64,000 bases of DNA from Nannobrachium achirus (taxonomy: Eukaryota > Chordata > Actinopteri > Myctophiformes > Myctophidae). The notes under the pieces were generated by a model, which was not told the origin of the DNA, made no database searches, and saw only the letters and a program-made list of their open reading frames with translations. The stretch spans positions 34,730,082 to 34,794,081 of the forward strand of contig OY997645.1 in NCBI GenBank assembly GCA_963921795.1, read 5' to 3'. Shown in pieces: positions 45,896 through 58,264 of the stretch (position 1 is its first letter; every line of letters starts with the position of its first letter). Position numbers and translations under genes: made by a program.

Positions 45896-46751
45896 CTGCA
45901 CGCTGTTAGCTGCTCCCCATAGCTCCCCCTCCTCCCCCTGCAAGCAAACTGTAACCTGATACTTTCATGACGAAAATTGCGTGGCGGTACCTCTGGGGAA
46001 AGATTTGCATACTAAACCCACACATTACTTTTCTACAAAGTGTACATCGTGCAAATACAATAGCTTCAGGAGAAGCTGCTAGGAACATTGGGGTAAAAAT
46101 GCACGATTTTTGTGCAAAAGGTGGAGTCTTTAGATGCAGTGTAAATGTGATTCTATCGCGCAGGATGCTTAAAAATAATTGAAGAGGTTCGCTGTCTATT
46201 ATGGTCGTGGGATTACAGTTGTTATAGTCCCCTCTCTTTTTTTTCCCCTTTATTCTTTTCTTTTTTCTCTCCCCCTTCTTTACTAGAAATGTTAACATAC
46301 CATTCTCATTTATTTAAGTGATATGAAGTGGGGAGATTGATCATAATTTGAGCGGATGGAATGTTTGAGAGCTATTCAGCCACAAGAAGGCACTTTTTTG
46401 TTGTTGTTTTTACTTTGGTGATCTGTTATATATTTACATAACCACCAGAGGGCAATGTATGGTTACTTTTGGGCAGTTACTTGTTTGCACTCTCTGACAG
46501 AGTGAAATGAAGGTTGACTAATAGGTTGATGGGGTGGGGAACTGTTTTTGTGCACTCTGATGCTAATGGGGTTTTCCCCCTCAAGCTTCAATGTTATGTG
46601 TTTTTTTATGTTCGTTTGATGTTGCTTTTTCCTTTCTGTTCCTTTTGGGGTTGTTTTGTTTTTCTGTTGGGAAGGTTTGTTGTGAGGGACCAACTAGGAA
46701 ATTCTAAAATGTTCTACTGTGCTTGCTGTGCGTATGGTTTGAACCACAATT

Positions 46752-49700
46752 ATGACAGAATATAAATTTCTAAGTTTCAATGTAAGGGGAGCGAATATAC
46801 CGCATAAGCGAACCAGCATTTTGGGGGTTTTGCGATCTAAATCAATTGACTTTGCATTTATACAGGAGTCTCATCTTTTAAAAGAGCATTCCAACCGATT
46901 GGCTAATAAACATTATCGTGTTTTAGCCTTTTCAGCTGCTTCTTCCAAAACCAAGGGAGTAGCCATATTGGCTAGACGTAACCTTAGGTTGGATTTTTTG
47001 GGTGATTGGTCTGACAGTGACGGGAGGATAGCTGTTGCTAAAATCCGCTTGGAGGGTAAAATGCTAGCACTAGTCTCTGTGTATGCTCCAAATGTTTTAG
47101 ACAAAGAGTTTTACAAATTACTAACTAAAACCTTATTGGAACTGACGGATTTCAAATTCATTGTTGGTGCTGACTTCAATGCAACATGGCAACATAACCT
47201 AGATAGATCCACTGGGGTAGAAAGCAGAGAACAAGCACTAGCGTCTGCAGAACTACGTGCTTGGGCAAACTCAACTGGCTTACTCGACATCTGGCGTTTA
47301 ATGAACCCAACGGTTAGAGATTTTTCTTTTCTGTCGGGTAGGCATGCTTCATTCTCTAGGATCGATTACGTTTTTGCCCCTGTTAGCTTGTTTCATAAAA
47401 TTGCCAAGGTAGAGTTGCTCCCAATGTCACTCTCGGATCACAAGGCGGTGCTGTGTGTTGCTTCACTGAAACAGGTTATAGATAGAGCTCCTAGATGGCG
47501 GTTTAACACCACACTGCTGCGCGATGCGGCATTTGTAGCTCAGTTTCAAACTGGTTTGCGCGAATTTATAAATATCAATACAGGCTCAGTTGAGGATCCC
47601 AGAATTCTTTGGGATGCAATTAAAGGCTTTATCAGGAGTAATACAACCCTCTATGCGTCCACTCAGAGAAAATGAAGGTCAGCCAAACTGGTGGAATTGG
47701 AATCTCGGTTTTCTACTTTGGATAATTCTCTCCAAAATAACTTTGATGTTAGTACAGCAACCCAGAGGGAGCTAGTTAAGAAAGAAATTAACTCCATTCT
47801 CAAGCGCCGCTCAGAATTTCAAATGAAACGCACAAGGCAAAACTACTATTTTAATAGTGCAAGACCCAGTCACTTACTGGCTTTACGTCTTAGATCCAAT
47901 GAGCATTTTGCTGATATTGTTAGTGTCAAATCAACAACGGGAGCCATGGTTACAGAACCCAAAGAGGTCAATGCCACGTTTCGTGCTTTTTATGATGAGC
48001 TCTACACCTCCGAGGTCATTCACGATGATGCAGTATGCAATGATTTTTTATCCAACATACAGTTACCAACCCTTAGCGAGGCGGATGCGGAAGCCTTAGA
48101 TAGACCGCTCCATCTGGCGGAATTACAGGAAGCTGTGCTCGCAATGCGTAGGGGCAAGTCGCCTGGTTTGGATGGGATACCCCCTGAACTTTATGCCATC
48201 TTTTGGGAAGATCTAGGTCAGCTGATGCTAGACATGTTTCGATATGCAATTGAAAGTGGCTCTTTCTCCAGGGATGTGAATGTAGCTATTATATCATTAT
48301 TGTTGAAGAAGAACAAGGATCCCACAGATTGCGCAAGCTATAGACCGCTTTCACTTTTGAATTCTGATCTAAAAGTTTTTGCTAAGGTGCTTGCGCGTCG
48401 CTTGCAGGGTTTTATGACCACCTTAGTACACTGTGATCAGACAGGTTTCATAGGAACTAGACTAGCCTCTGATAATACTAGACGACTATTGCATATCATC
48501 GATAGGGCTAAGGAGCTGAGGACCCCCGCCGCAGTGCTGTCGCTCGATGCGATGAAAGCATTTGATCGTCTGGAATGGTCTTACCTGTGGGCTGTACTAG
48601 ATAAAATGGGATTTGGTGCTTCATTCATACATTTTGTTAAAGTACTTTATTCTAATCCGTCAGCCATGGTCCTAACCGGTAAGATCTGTTCGCCGCTATT
48701 CACGATTGGCAGATCTTCAAGGCAGGGTTGTCCCCTTAGTCCTCTCCTTTTCGCACTTTCACTCGAACCCTTGGCTCAGACAGTGCGTCAGTCTGCAGAT
48801 ATTACTCCTGTTTCGATTAACAACACACAGCATCGCATTTCCCTATATGCTGATGATATTCTACTGTTCCTTGAGAATGCACCACAGTCAATTACTCACG
48901 TCCTTCAAATTTTTGATCAGTTCAGTTCCATTTCCGGCTACAAAATTAATTGGACGAAGTCAGCCCTTCTACCTCTAAATGATCAGATGAGATCTGCTAT
49001 CCTGCCGCCCATAATCCCAGTAGTAAGCCAATTCAAATATCTTGGCATAGATATTTTCCCCTCTCTTCAGGCTATTGTTAAGAACAACTATGGTGACACT
49101 CTAAATAAGATTTGTCTTGATTTAGATAGATGGTCATCTTTGCCCAACTCTCTCCAAGCTCGAGTTTCAATCATAAAGATGAATGTTCTTCCTAGGGTTA
49201 ACTTTGTAAGCTCTATGCTCCCTTTGCCACCACCGCCGCAATACTGGAATAAGCTTCACTCTTCGATATCTAAGTTTGTGTGGAAAGGGAAACGCCCTCG
49301 TCTTAAACTTTCTCTATTACAACGTGCTAGAGATGATGGCGGCCTTTCATTGCCCAACTTTAAATTTTATTATTGGGCCTTCACGCTCCGCCCCCTTTTA
49401 AATTGGTTTAACCCAGCAAATAAGGTTTCTTGGAGAGAGCTTGAGGAGAGTTTAGTGCAGCCTGTTGAATTGAGAGATCTTATCTATTCAAACATAACTA
49501 CACATCAATGCAAAGTTCGCTTTGGACCTATCATTTCTCATTTAGTGGCAGTATGGAGGGCAGCTGAAAAGATGTGTAAGATTGATTGTAAATGGAACTT
49601 ATTTTCCCCAGTGTTCAATAATCAAAGACTTTTAATCGAGGATCGCCCCATTCGCTTTCCAAGGTGGAGGGCTAAGGGGATTCGTACATTAGGGGACTTA

Positions 49701-50534
49701 TTTGATAGAAATGGTTTACGACCTTTTCGAGATTTGTGTGACATCTTCAATCTGCCTGGAAATACCCTTTTTTTCTACTTCCAACTGAGAACGTCCATGA
49801 GGACCTATGGGGTCCCATGGCAAGCTCCCCTTAGATTGCACCCCTTCCATGAGTTTATCTGTGATGGTAACAGAACAAGAGGTTTGGTTTCCACCCTCTA
49901 TGGTTTTTTATTAGACTGTAGTTATGGGCCCCTATCTGTTGATACTGTTTGGAGGAATGATGTACCAAATTTGGACCCTGACTTTTGTTGGGACACAGTA
50001 TGGTCTAACATTAGGCTATCTTCTAGAAATCCAGACCATCAACAAATTCATTTAAATTTTGTTCATCGGACTTATTTAACTCCCCGCAGACTATGTGCTA
50101 TGAGGATTTGGAATAATCCCAACTGCACTCTCTGCGCCTCAAATAGTATTGGTACCTTCCTTCACATGGTTTGGGAATGCCCAAATGTGTCGTCATTCTG
50201 GAATATGGTTGCCTCAAAACTTTCAACTATTTTTAGTATCAATATCATATCTTCTCCTTCTTTATTTTTATTAAATGACGTCTCACAGTTGCAACTAAAC
50301 AATATACGCAAGCGCATCTTCTTTGCTGGTGTAACGGCGGCGAAGAAGATGGTAGCTACGCGGTGGAAACCTCCTCATACGTTAACGTTTCGCCAGTGGG
50401 CCTTAACCTTTCTAGATATAGTATATTTAGAGCAGTCGATAGCAAGGTTACACGGAGCAAAAGAAGAAAACATTAATATGTGGTCGGACATTGCAGATAA
50501 GCTTAAGGCTATGATTCAAGAAATCACTATATAG
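46752..50534 (+). pseudogene. L1/Tx1-type ORF2 (endonuclease-reverse transcriptase) with one in-frame stop
   Basis: The frame runs from 46752 to 50534 (about 1,260 codons) and is broken only by a TGA at 47673-47675. Part 1 (307 aa) is an apurinic-type endonuclease: SFNVRG near the start, IQESHL, GADFNATW and SDHKAVL. Part 2 holds the reverse transcriptase: [60 protein letters not shown] and [10 protein letters not shown] (catalytic YADD intact, near 48840). The C-terminal part has [20 protein letters not shown], a CCHC-like group. The stop lies between the domains and has the form expected of a CpG change in an Arg codon. The element would otherwise be close to active. Confidence 0.88.
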
Positions 50535-50914
50535 TGGTAACAGCCTAGCACAGGCATGCACTATTGTACATTCCGTGTTGGTCCGGGGAAAGGGGGTGGG
50601 TGGGTTTTCTTTTCCTTTTCTTGTTTTACTATTGTTTGTGTTGTTTGTCTGTTAATTGCATTTTTCTTTTGATTATGGAAAATAAAAATATTTGATAACA
50701 AAAAAAAAAAAGAGAGGACAGAACCCAATCACCTGATTGAGATGTGCCTCTGAGAGAACCTTTTGGGGAGAGAGGCCGGATTGGGATGTAAAACTACTCC
50801 TCTACCTAGACGTGCAAAGCTCCTCAGAGCTTGCAACTCCCCAATTCTCTTTGCAGATGTGACAGTCAATAAATGCTGTTTTGAGTGACAGCTATTTCAG
50901 GCTCACTGACTCAA

Positions 50915-50933
50915 GGGGGGGGGGGGGGGGGGG
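50915..50933. repeat. G homopolymer
   Basis: A run of about 19 G in sequence resumed after the LINE, inside the DNA-transposon-like segment. Confidence 0.9.
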
Positions 50934-50939
50934 GTGCTT

Positions 50940-52480
50940 GTCGTAGAGCCCCCAGGACCAACTCCAGGTCTACTCTTTGCTGTACTCAGTCGCCTACAGT
51001 TATGCTGTTACGGTACTTCAGTCAGGTGAAGATTCAATTTAATAGAGCTTAAATAGAATCTCTGTGTATTAACCTTGCAACTGAGATGAGACTTAAGTTA
51101 ATTGTTTTCAATGTAATACTTGTTGATGTAACTCACAGCATGTGGTGTGAGCCTGTAGATTGTTAAGTTACATTGTAACCTTTGTTACCATGAGGCAGCG
51201 TGCCATGTGGAATGTGCACACATTCCTGCATACCTATATGCCAGTTGGATTGTTCCACAACCTGATGAGGGGAGCCCCGTCTCGGAGACCATCTGCCCAA
51301 GGCAGTTATATCCAACCCTTCAAGGCCCTGACAGGGCCCAACAGCTGAGGGTTGCCCAGTCCTGCTGGAGCAAGGGATCCTGTCCCTGCTTTGGCCTCTA
51401 ATACATGCCGAGGAACCCTGCGGACTGTGGGAGCTGCACTTGTCTTGGCCTAGGTGCCCAAGGTGCTGAAGGAGCCTGGCCACATTGTTGTGGCACTAGC
51501 TGCTCCTCTGAGCAAACACCCACCGGCCGGTCATCCAATGTAGGATGCGAAGGCTCTCCCAACACCAAGGTCCCAGGACTGCGTCCAAGCAATTGTACAT
51601 GTGCGGGGGCCTAGCTCTATGCTGAATGGGAGGACACATACTCGAAGGTTCTGTCATCTAAGATGAACCTGAGCTAGTGTCTGAGAGTCTGAACTCGAGA
51701 ACTGAGATCTAGCATCCCCAGGGCGAGCCTGGCAAGCCAGTGGCCTTGTAATACGGCCTATCAGACCCTCAGCATTGACAACATCCTGGAACGCAGGGGT
51801 CTCAACCGTTCAGCCCCTGTGAATGCTGAGCCAGCCTGGCCCTACCCTGCGGGTTGGCCCCCAAACAGACCCATAGGTCTCCTGGAGCTGCCAAACCCAG
51901 CCTGGGTTGCATAGCCTGGAGTAGCTGCCGAGGCAGGCCACTCACGGCCCTGCCGGAGCATTCATGACATCACCTCCCATGTAGATAATGAGCCACCTGA
52001 GCTCCTTGTAGCAGGCACTGGCATCCTGGCCGAACATGGCAGAAGGCTCAATAGGCCACCTCATTGGACAAGCTTGGTCCTCCTGCAGCAGCTAGGACTT
52101 GGACAGATACAGTACCAATGGTGCCTCACCAGCCAGATAGCAGCCATAGTCTGTTCCTCAAACAGCCTGGGGAGCCTGCAAGCCAGTTGCTACAGCTCCT
52201 CAACAAGGTCAGGGCTATCATGGTCACGTAAGCTTTGCGTAAGCGTACGCTGATACAGTGACAGAATAGCCCTTGTGTTGGCTAGCATGCGTCTGGATAG
52301 CCATGGCTCTGTGCCTACTTTGGATGAACAGGGAGCTCACTTTGTGGCCTCAACCCCATAGCGGGATTCTACCATGTAGAACTGCACCTAGGTGTGTAAA
52401 AGGCTCTGCCTTGATACACCATATAGTGCACTAAGCCTGGCAGTCACGGCACGCTCCGCTTGGTTCACCTAACCCGGCTC
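50940..52480. other. Non-coding interior of the DNA-transposon-like segment
   Basis: Frames are short and on both strands. CCTGG and GGCCT-rich composition differs from the AT-rich surroundings. No transposase motif is seen. Confidence 0.4.
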
Positions 52481-52489
52481 CACAGCAAA

Positions 52490-52935
52490 GCTACACCATG
52501 GATGCATGAGCTGACACAGTCAGCGATACGCCTATATAGTGTGCAAATGACTGTAACTTAGGGAATGTTTCTGGCAAAACCAGCATGTTCTGCCTGTGTT
52601 ACTGACACCCAGATCCACAACAGAACTACACCACAAGTGCGTGAGCTGGCGCACTGCCAACAATACACCTGTATAGTGTGCAGATGACAACGAATGTCTG
52701 ACAGTCTCAGCGCATTCTGTCTGCGTACAGACAGAACTACACCACCGCCGTGTGAGTTGACGCCCGCCAACAATACGACCGTATAGTGTGCTATGATGAC
52801 TGCTCAAAGTTAAGGGAATGTTTGACAGACCCAGCATGTCCCGTCTGTGAACCCAGGCCCACAGACAGAGCCATACACTGAGCGTGTAAGCTGACCCTTC
52901 CAGCAATACGCTTGTATGGTGTTCAAAATGGACTG
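52490..52935. repeat. Four-copy tandem repeat, 110-137 bp
   Basis: The motif CAATACGNCNGTATAGTGTG recurs at about 52525, 52660, 52771 and 52904, with GAGCTGAC or GAGTTGAC before it. The copies are diverged. Confidence 0.75.
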
Positions 52936-53489
52936 TCTGGTTCCAAGGATTTTGTTTTACCAACAACACAAGCTGTGACAGCAACCTAGCTATGAGCGAC
53001 TCAATGCTAGCACTCTGAACTGCACAATGCAGTGGATTAAATTAGCTGCCAACTCTTAAGTGGTTGCCTCATAGAAAATCCATCTCCCATAGCCTGAGTT
53101 TGGGTCCCTGTGGCTGAGCAGGGGCCATGGTGGTGGAGACACCTCGGCTGGGGGCTTCCTCTACCAGCGGACTCAGTGCCCAGCTTAGTTTGGCATTCAA
53201 CCAGATTGGGCAATACAGCGTCTGGATTGACCTCTGAAGTACAGATTTCACGGCCCAGTACGTCTAGCGGGATCCTCACTAGCTGCTGTGGCGTGACCAG
53301 GGTCCAGGCAGGACACACTGGTCATGGCCACACTCTGGGCACATATGCATATACAGCTCAAGGGAAACTCCCCACTGTTTCTATCTACAACCATATTTAT
53401 ATACATGTACATGTATGTGTATGTACCATGAGTTGCCATTGCCACTACGTGGCTTGGCCACCTATTGGCTCGGTACAATTCTGTGTGGT

Positions 53490-54110
53490 TTTGGAACCGC
53501 GGCTTGGGGCTGCCTCTGCCAGCAGATTAAGCGCCCAGCCTGACCGGAAACCAATGCCTGGAGCGTTCACTGAATTAAGCAGGTCACGCTGCATAGGACT
53601 TTTTACCGCTGTGGTTCTGGACACTGCGGCTTGGGGCTGCCTCTGCCAGCAGATTAAGCACCCAGCCTGACCGGAGACCAATGTCTGGAGCATTAACTGA
53701 CAATTAAGCAGATCACGCTGCACAGAACGTTTTTTACCACTTGTGGTTCTGGAAACCATGGCTTGGGGCTGCCTCCGCCAGCAGATTAAGCACCCAGCCT
53801 GACCGGAAACCAATGCCTGGAGCGATCACTGACAATTAAGCAGGTCACGCTGCATAGGACTTTTTACCGCTGTGGTTCTGGACACCGCGGCTTGGGGCTG
53901 CCTCTGCGAGCAGTTTAAGCACCCAGCCTGACCGGTGACCAATGTCTGGAGCGTTCACTGACAATTAAGCAGATCACACTGCACAGAACATTTTCTACCA
54001 CTGTGGTTCTGGAAACCGCGGCTTGGGGCTGCCTCCGCCAGCAGATTAAGCACCCAGCCTGACCGGTGACCAGCGCCTGGAGCGATCACTGACAATCAAG
54101 CAGATCACAC
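53490..54110. repeat. Five-copy tandem repeat of about 130 bp
   Basis: GGCTTGGGGCTGCCTC recurs at 53501, 53628, 53760, 53889 and 54020. Each copy carries CAGATTAAGCACCCAGCCTG, then GACCAATG and CTGGAGC, then TTAAGCAGATCAC. Open frames here reflect a repeat length near a multiple of three. Confidence 0.9.
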
Positions 54111-54390
54111 TTTGCAGTACGCTTAACCACTTTGAAGAAAATACTATATCATAGGCTTCCCCCGCCAGCAGGTTCCACGCTAGATATGTATTTCTTACCT
54201 TTTTATGTGTGAACAAACACACGTAGCGCCCGGAGAGGGGCCTCAACTGCAGACCTGCTCTCCTACAGTAACTACAACTGGTAAGTGGGCACTGGCTACG
54301 GAGCTGAACACACGTTACTTTTAGCTTAAATGATGCTTTTTGTTTGTCTACTAATACTACACGTCTGTCTGCTTACGTGGAAATCAAATG

Positions 54391-54567
54391 AATCAAGGTG
54401 GCCCTGCTCAGGTGGGGCTTAAATACCCCACTGATTGCTAATCAGGGCAGGGCCACCACAGGTGATGTGTCTTAAAGAGATATTCCATGTCTGCTGCCCG
54501 TGGGTCAGCTTCCCATACATATTGAAAATATGTAGTGGAGAGTCAGTCTCGAACACGAAAGAGAACT
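54391..54567. repeat. Right inverted repeat of the DNA-transposon-like segment
   Basis: This is the reverse complement of 39545-39704 over 160 bp, plus a further 16 bp that match the region right of the left foldback. Confidence 0.9.
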
Positions 54568-54988
54568 GTATATTTCCAAAGGTATTTAAGTATTTTTAAA
54601 GGTATTTAAATCAGAATACAACCAAAGGTAAAAATATTTTGATAATGAAAGATAAAGGACTGTATCATTTGGAATCATTAGGGGGAGTGCGTCAAAGGGC
54701 AGTCTGAGATTAAACCAAGGATATTTTCTCTTATAATTTGGGGCCTGTAACGTTTAGTTAACATGAAGTTTGAATATTTTTATGAGAGTGAGGAGAAAAT
54801 CACACGTTCCTTAAAATATATTGATAGGAAAAGGAAACCTTTGATCCATCAATAACAAACATTGTCCTGTCGCACCATGACAAACTTTATCACTAAATTT
54901 AGAATCTTTCCAAAGTTTCTTCACAGCCTCACCTGGGTTGATGGTGGGATGCACTACAAAGAGTGCCTTTAATGAAAGAGAATATATC

Positions 54989-55019
<31 letters not shown>

Positions 55020-57400
55020 TCTTTTTTTCATATGTGTAATACTGTATAAGCTGTCAATAGAGTCGTAATAATTGTGGGATTTGACTAGTTTTTTTTTTTT
55101 TTTTGTTATATATTCTGAACAAGGTCCCCGCCTGCAGTCGGCAGCTGGGGAGTAAGTAACTTAAGTACCTTTACTCGAGTAAAGAGAATGAAGGATTACC
55201 CAAAATAAACTGATAGGCCTCTTCCATCTTTAACCCATACTGCAGTTTACGTGTTAAAGATGGATTTCGGCAAATATTGGTGAAAGTAACGTTTTTGTCC
55301 CTAAAATGTGGTTTAACAGAAAAGGATTACTAAATAATTGAGGATCTATTTTGAGTTGGTTGGGGGATGTTGACATTAATAATAAATCTCACACACACAG
55401 ACCCTCTAACCTTGAAGGCCTGTCTTCCAGCAGACAGGCACACTATCAGTTGTTTTTTGTTGTGTTTTGAAAGGAATGAAAACAATCTCAACAAGTCAGC
55501 CAGCGTTCAGTTGTTACAGGAAATAGTGTCTTTCACGACAAAACAGAAGGACAGAAGAAAACCTGTTAAAAATAAAATTGAAATAAAACAGTCAGTCAGT
55601 CAGTCAGTCAGTCAAGTTGGTTAGCGAGTGTATGGAGTTTCCACTATACCTGTCTATCCAGGTCGATTCCATCCTGTCATAATAATGAAATAACTTAAGT
55701 AAAAATAATCCCTGTCACCTGTCATTGAAAAAAAATAATTAAGGCAGAGGGAGAAAAACCAAAGACAGATTCAAATATAACCCCAGTGCATTGTTATCCA
55801 AAGGTCATATGTACACATAATTCAGACAGGGAGGTAAACCGGGCAAGTGGGTAGAACAGAGGGAGAAAAATAAAGTGAGACCCCTTTTTCGAGAGAGAGC
55901 GAGGTCAAACACAGAGTAAAAATGCTTGTGGCCTCTCAAAATAAAATCAGGAAAATGAGATAAAAACAGATTATCGAGCCATTCCAGCAATCCCCTCAAG
56001 TTTTTTCAAAATAAAACAATAAAATAACACGCCATGCCATGTACGTATATTTTTAACTATCCTTTTTTAATGTAGGGTACTGTTAGTAATATGTGTTGTT
56101 TTGTTGTTTTTTCTTGGTTCAGGAAAAATAGTATTTGTATGTATGTTCTTAGGCGCCCTCTCCTAATGTAGGGTTACTGTTTGTTGGTATGTATTGTTTT
56201 GTCTTCATGTGGGGACTACGGATGAAATTTAGCATTCTTGCTAATTCCGGCTTATTTACATTGCATTCATGTAGTGTTCATTAATATGCATTGTCCCGTC
56301 TAAATAAACAAATAAAGTAAAGTAAAGTAACACATAGGCCGTGCCAGCCTATAAGCAGCGTAAGCAGCTCACGCGAGCAGCAGGCATTGAGCAAGCAAGC
56401 AGCATAAGCCAAGCACATATTGTACCGTATTGTACACAGAAGTAGCACCGCTCACTTCATACTTGGTTTGATTTTCCTGCTTTCATAATAGACAAACCGA
56501 AATGTAACCAGGGGAGGAAAATTGGATTAGAGATGATTAGACAGATAATATATCAAAAACATTTAACACATGGGTTTGTCAGTCAGAACTTGATTTTTTT
56601 TTTTTTTCTCTCAGAAGTCGTACTTAGTCAAAAGTAAACAAAATATATAGTACCATTATCTCGGGGCGTCCCCAGGGTCAAAAGAGTGTTTGTTCTTTTC
56701 GGGACATTGTAATCCATGAAAGTCACGTAGCAGATCTACAAGCTCACAACGCGCCCCATCGCGTTGTGAAAGGCAGTGCCAGCCAGGTTCGGCTGGGGGG
56801 GGGGGGGGGGCATTGTCAAGCCCTTCAGAAAACATTGTTTGCGTTGTCTGTTCCTTCCTAATGAGGTTTGCAGATCTACAAGCTCACAACGCGTCCCATC
56901 GCGTTGTGAGTGAAAGGCATCCAGTGGCAAATAATGTCCGATTTCTCCGCAGCTCCGCACATATCCATTGAAATGTTCCAGGAAATGATTGGGTCAGGGT
57001 ATTAACATCTCATCCGTGTGGGTCCAGGTTTTACACGATAAAAACACTGCTTCTCGGAGCAGGGGGCTTTTTTAGCTTGAATGGTCATGTTTCTTAAAAA
57101 TGTTCTTGGGAGCGCTGAGATAAAAAGCTCCTGTATTCAACATCTCAGAGTCGCCTGAGACGGAAATAAAAAATAAATAAAATAAGATAAGACTGAGACG
57201 AAAACGAAGACGTGTAAGCGTAAAGCATGAAGATTTCCGTCAGAACGTTCTGTTCTGGAACATAAAGGAAATCTACCAATTAAAATAACCACGCTATTTC
57301 TTATGTGATTAAGTAGCTGGAAACAGCTATTATTAATAAAATAACCACGCGATTTGTTATGTGATTAAGTGGCTGGGTTATTGCACTGGCCAAGAGATCT
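54568..57400 (-). other. Non-coding interior of the LTR element
   Basis: No pol or env frame is recognisable on the minus strand. An (AT)n/T run lies at 54990-55024, a (CAGT)n run at 55592-55614 and an 18-G run at 56784. A 50-bp palindromic motif (AGATCTACAAGCTCACAACG then CGCGTTGTGA) occurs twice, at 56731 and 56871. Confidence 0.5.
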
Positions 57401-57404
57401 CCCT

Positions 57405-57670
57405 TCAGAACAATTGCTTTTGTCCTGGCTAAACTTAACGAAATCTTGTAAAGATTTCCTTCAGGACAGAAATAACTTCTGTCCTGGCTAAACTTAACGA
57501 AATCTTGTAAATATTTCCTTCAGGACAGAAATAACTTCTGTCCTGGCTCAACTTAACGAAATCTTGTAAAGATTTCGTTCAGGACAGAAATAACTTCTGT
57601 CCTGGCTCAACTTAACGAAATATTGTAAAGATTTCCTTCAGGACAGAAATAACTTCTGTCCTGGCTAAAC
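57405..57670. repeat. 60-bp tandem repeat with internal palindrome
   Basis: About 4.5 units of roughly 60 bp contain CAGGACAGAA, five bases, TTCTGTCCTG, then AACTTAACGAAATCTTGTAA. Each unit can form a stem-loop in the element's RNA. It lies downstream of the gag-like ORF on the minus strand. Confidence 0.9.
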
Positions 57671-57922
57671 TGAAGTCTCGTGCTTAATAACACCAACTAA
57701 TAATATGGACAAGCATGAATCTGTGACCAACAGTCTGCTATGTCCTCAGAACAGGAAACCGCAGTCCCTATTCTGTTACTCAAACGTGCAACAAAAAGCG
57801 ACAAAACAATAGACTAAAAAAAACATTAAACATTAAACAATCAAAACGCAGCTTGGGCTAGAGGTAGCAATTCTCTAACTTAGCCGGTACAAATCTTTAA
57901 GTACTTGACCCATCTGTGATTT

Positions 57923-58264
57923 TCAGTCCAAAAAGGCATGAATAAAATCAAAACTTACACTGTGTGCTTTATACACACTTCTCAAGTCCCATGGTAATTT
58001 CTCCGCGCGCAGGAGGAAAAAAACATGTGGGAGAGAGTCATCATATCCGAATTCCTTTCTCCATATGGGCAAAAATGGTGCAATTGTGGGGCACCTAGAA
58101 ACAACCTGTTTCATTTGCTCATTGTCTATCTTAGCCATTAAAGCTGTTATCAGTTCATTCTCCAAGCTTTGAAGAGACGCTTCAAACTCAAAGGTGTTGT
58201 TCCGTTTGTAAAAAGGTTGTTTAGATTTCGGCAGGTGTTTTCTGCCTCCCTGCGCATTTCCCAT
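57923..58264 (-). CDS. Short Gag-like ORF with N-myristoylation signal
   Basis: The frame is open from 58318, but the likely start is the ATG at 58264, giving MGNAQGG at the N-terminus, a typical myristoylation signal of retroviral matrix proteins. About 113 aa follow: a basic stretch (KHLPKSKQ) and helices with WRKEFGYDD and LPWDLR. It lies about 330 bases inside the 5' LTR, the usual place of gag. It ends far short of a full Gag and has no capsid or zinc knuckle, so it is a truncated or minimal matrix-like product. Family assignment is inferred from position and the MG start. Confidence 0.5.
   Translation of the reverse strand: MGNAQGGRKHLPKSKQPFYKRNNTFEFEASLQSLENELITALMAKIDNEQMKQVVSRCPTIAPFLPIWRKEFGYDDSLPHVFFLLRAEKLPWDLRSVYKAHSVSFDFIHAFLD

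Larger units (their letters stand above)
41707..46751 (+). other. Inter-ORF region of the LINE
   Basis: About 5 kb without a credible gene. It holds (CT)n at 42312-42385, a 22-G run at 42817, (TA)n at 43654-43728, a GGGCCCCC/GGGGGCCC palindrome near 43510-43565, a remnant ACTTTTACTTAAGTAAA repeat near 45000-45120, a 221-bp direct duplication (45194 and 45415) and two further (CT)n arrays at about 45755-45890. Parts look like later insertions. Confidence 0.6.
40613..50710 (+). mobile_element. Full-length L1/Tx1-type LINE
   Basis: The 10,098-bp element starts GGAGTTCCGACAAGATGGCG and ends in poly(A). AGAGAGGACAGAACCC flanks both ends (40597-40612 and 50711-50726), a 16-bp target duplication. 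It carries ORF1 (40750-41706) and ORF2 (46752-50534). The 5' untranslated part is short and contains AAGATGGCG, the core of a YY1 site as in mammalian L1. The space between the ORFs is about 5 kb, far more than usual, and is full of microsatellites and repeat pieces. Confidence 0.92.
39504..54567. mobile_element. DNA-transposon-like segment with distant inverted repeats
   Basis: Segment 39545-39704 recurs as an inverted copy at 54391-54550 (160 bp, identical by eye), so the two form terminal or subterminal inverted repeats. The sequence next to the right copy (GAACACGAAAGAGAAC) also matches inverted sequence at 39797-39817. Without the 10.1-kb LINE inside, the segment is about 5 kb. It has no recognisable transposase but several internal tandem arrays. 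It interrupts the LTR element, so it is younger than that element. A target duplication was not resolved. Confidence 0.65.
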
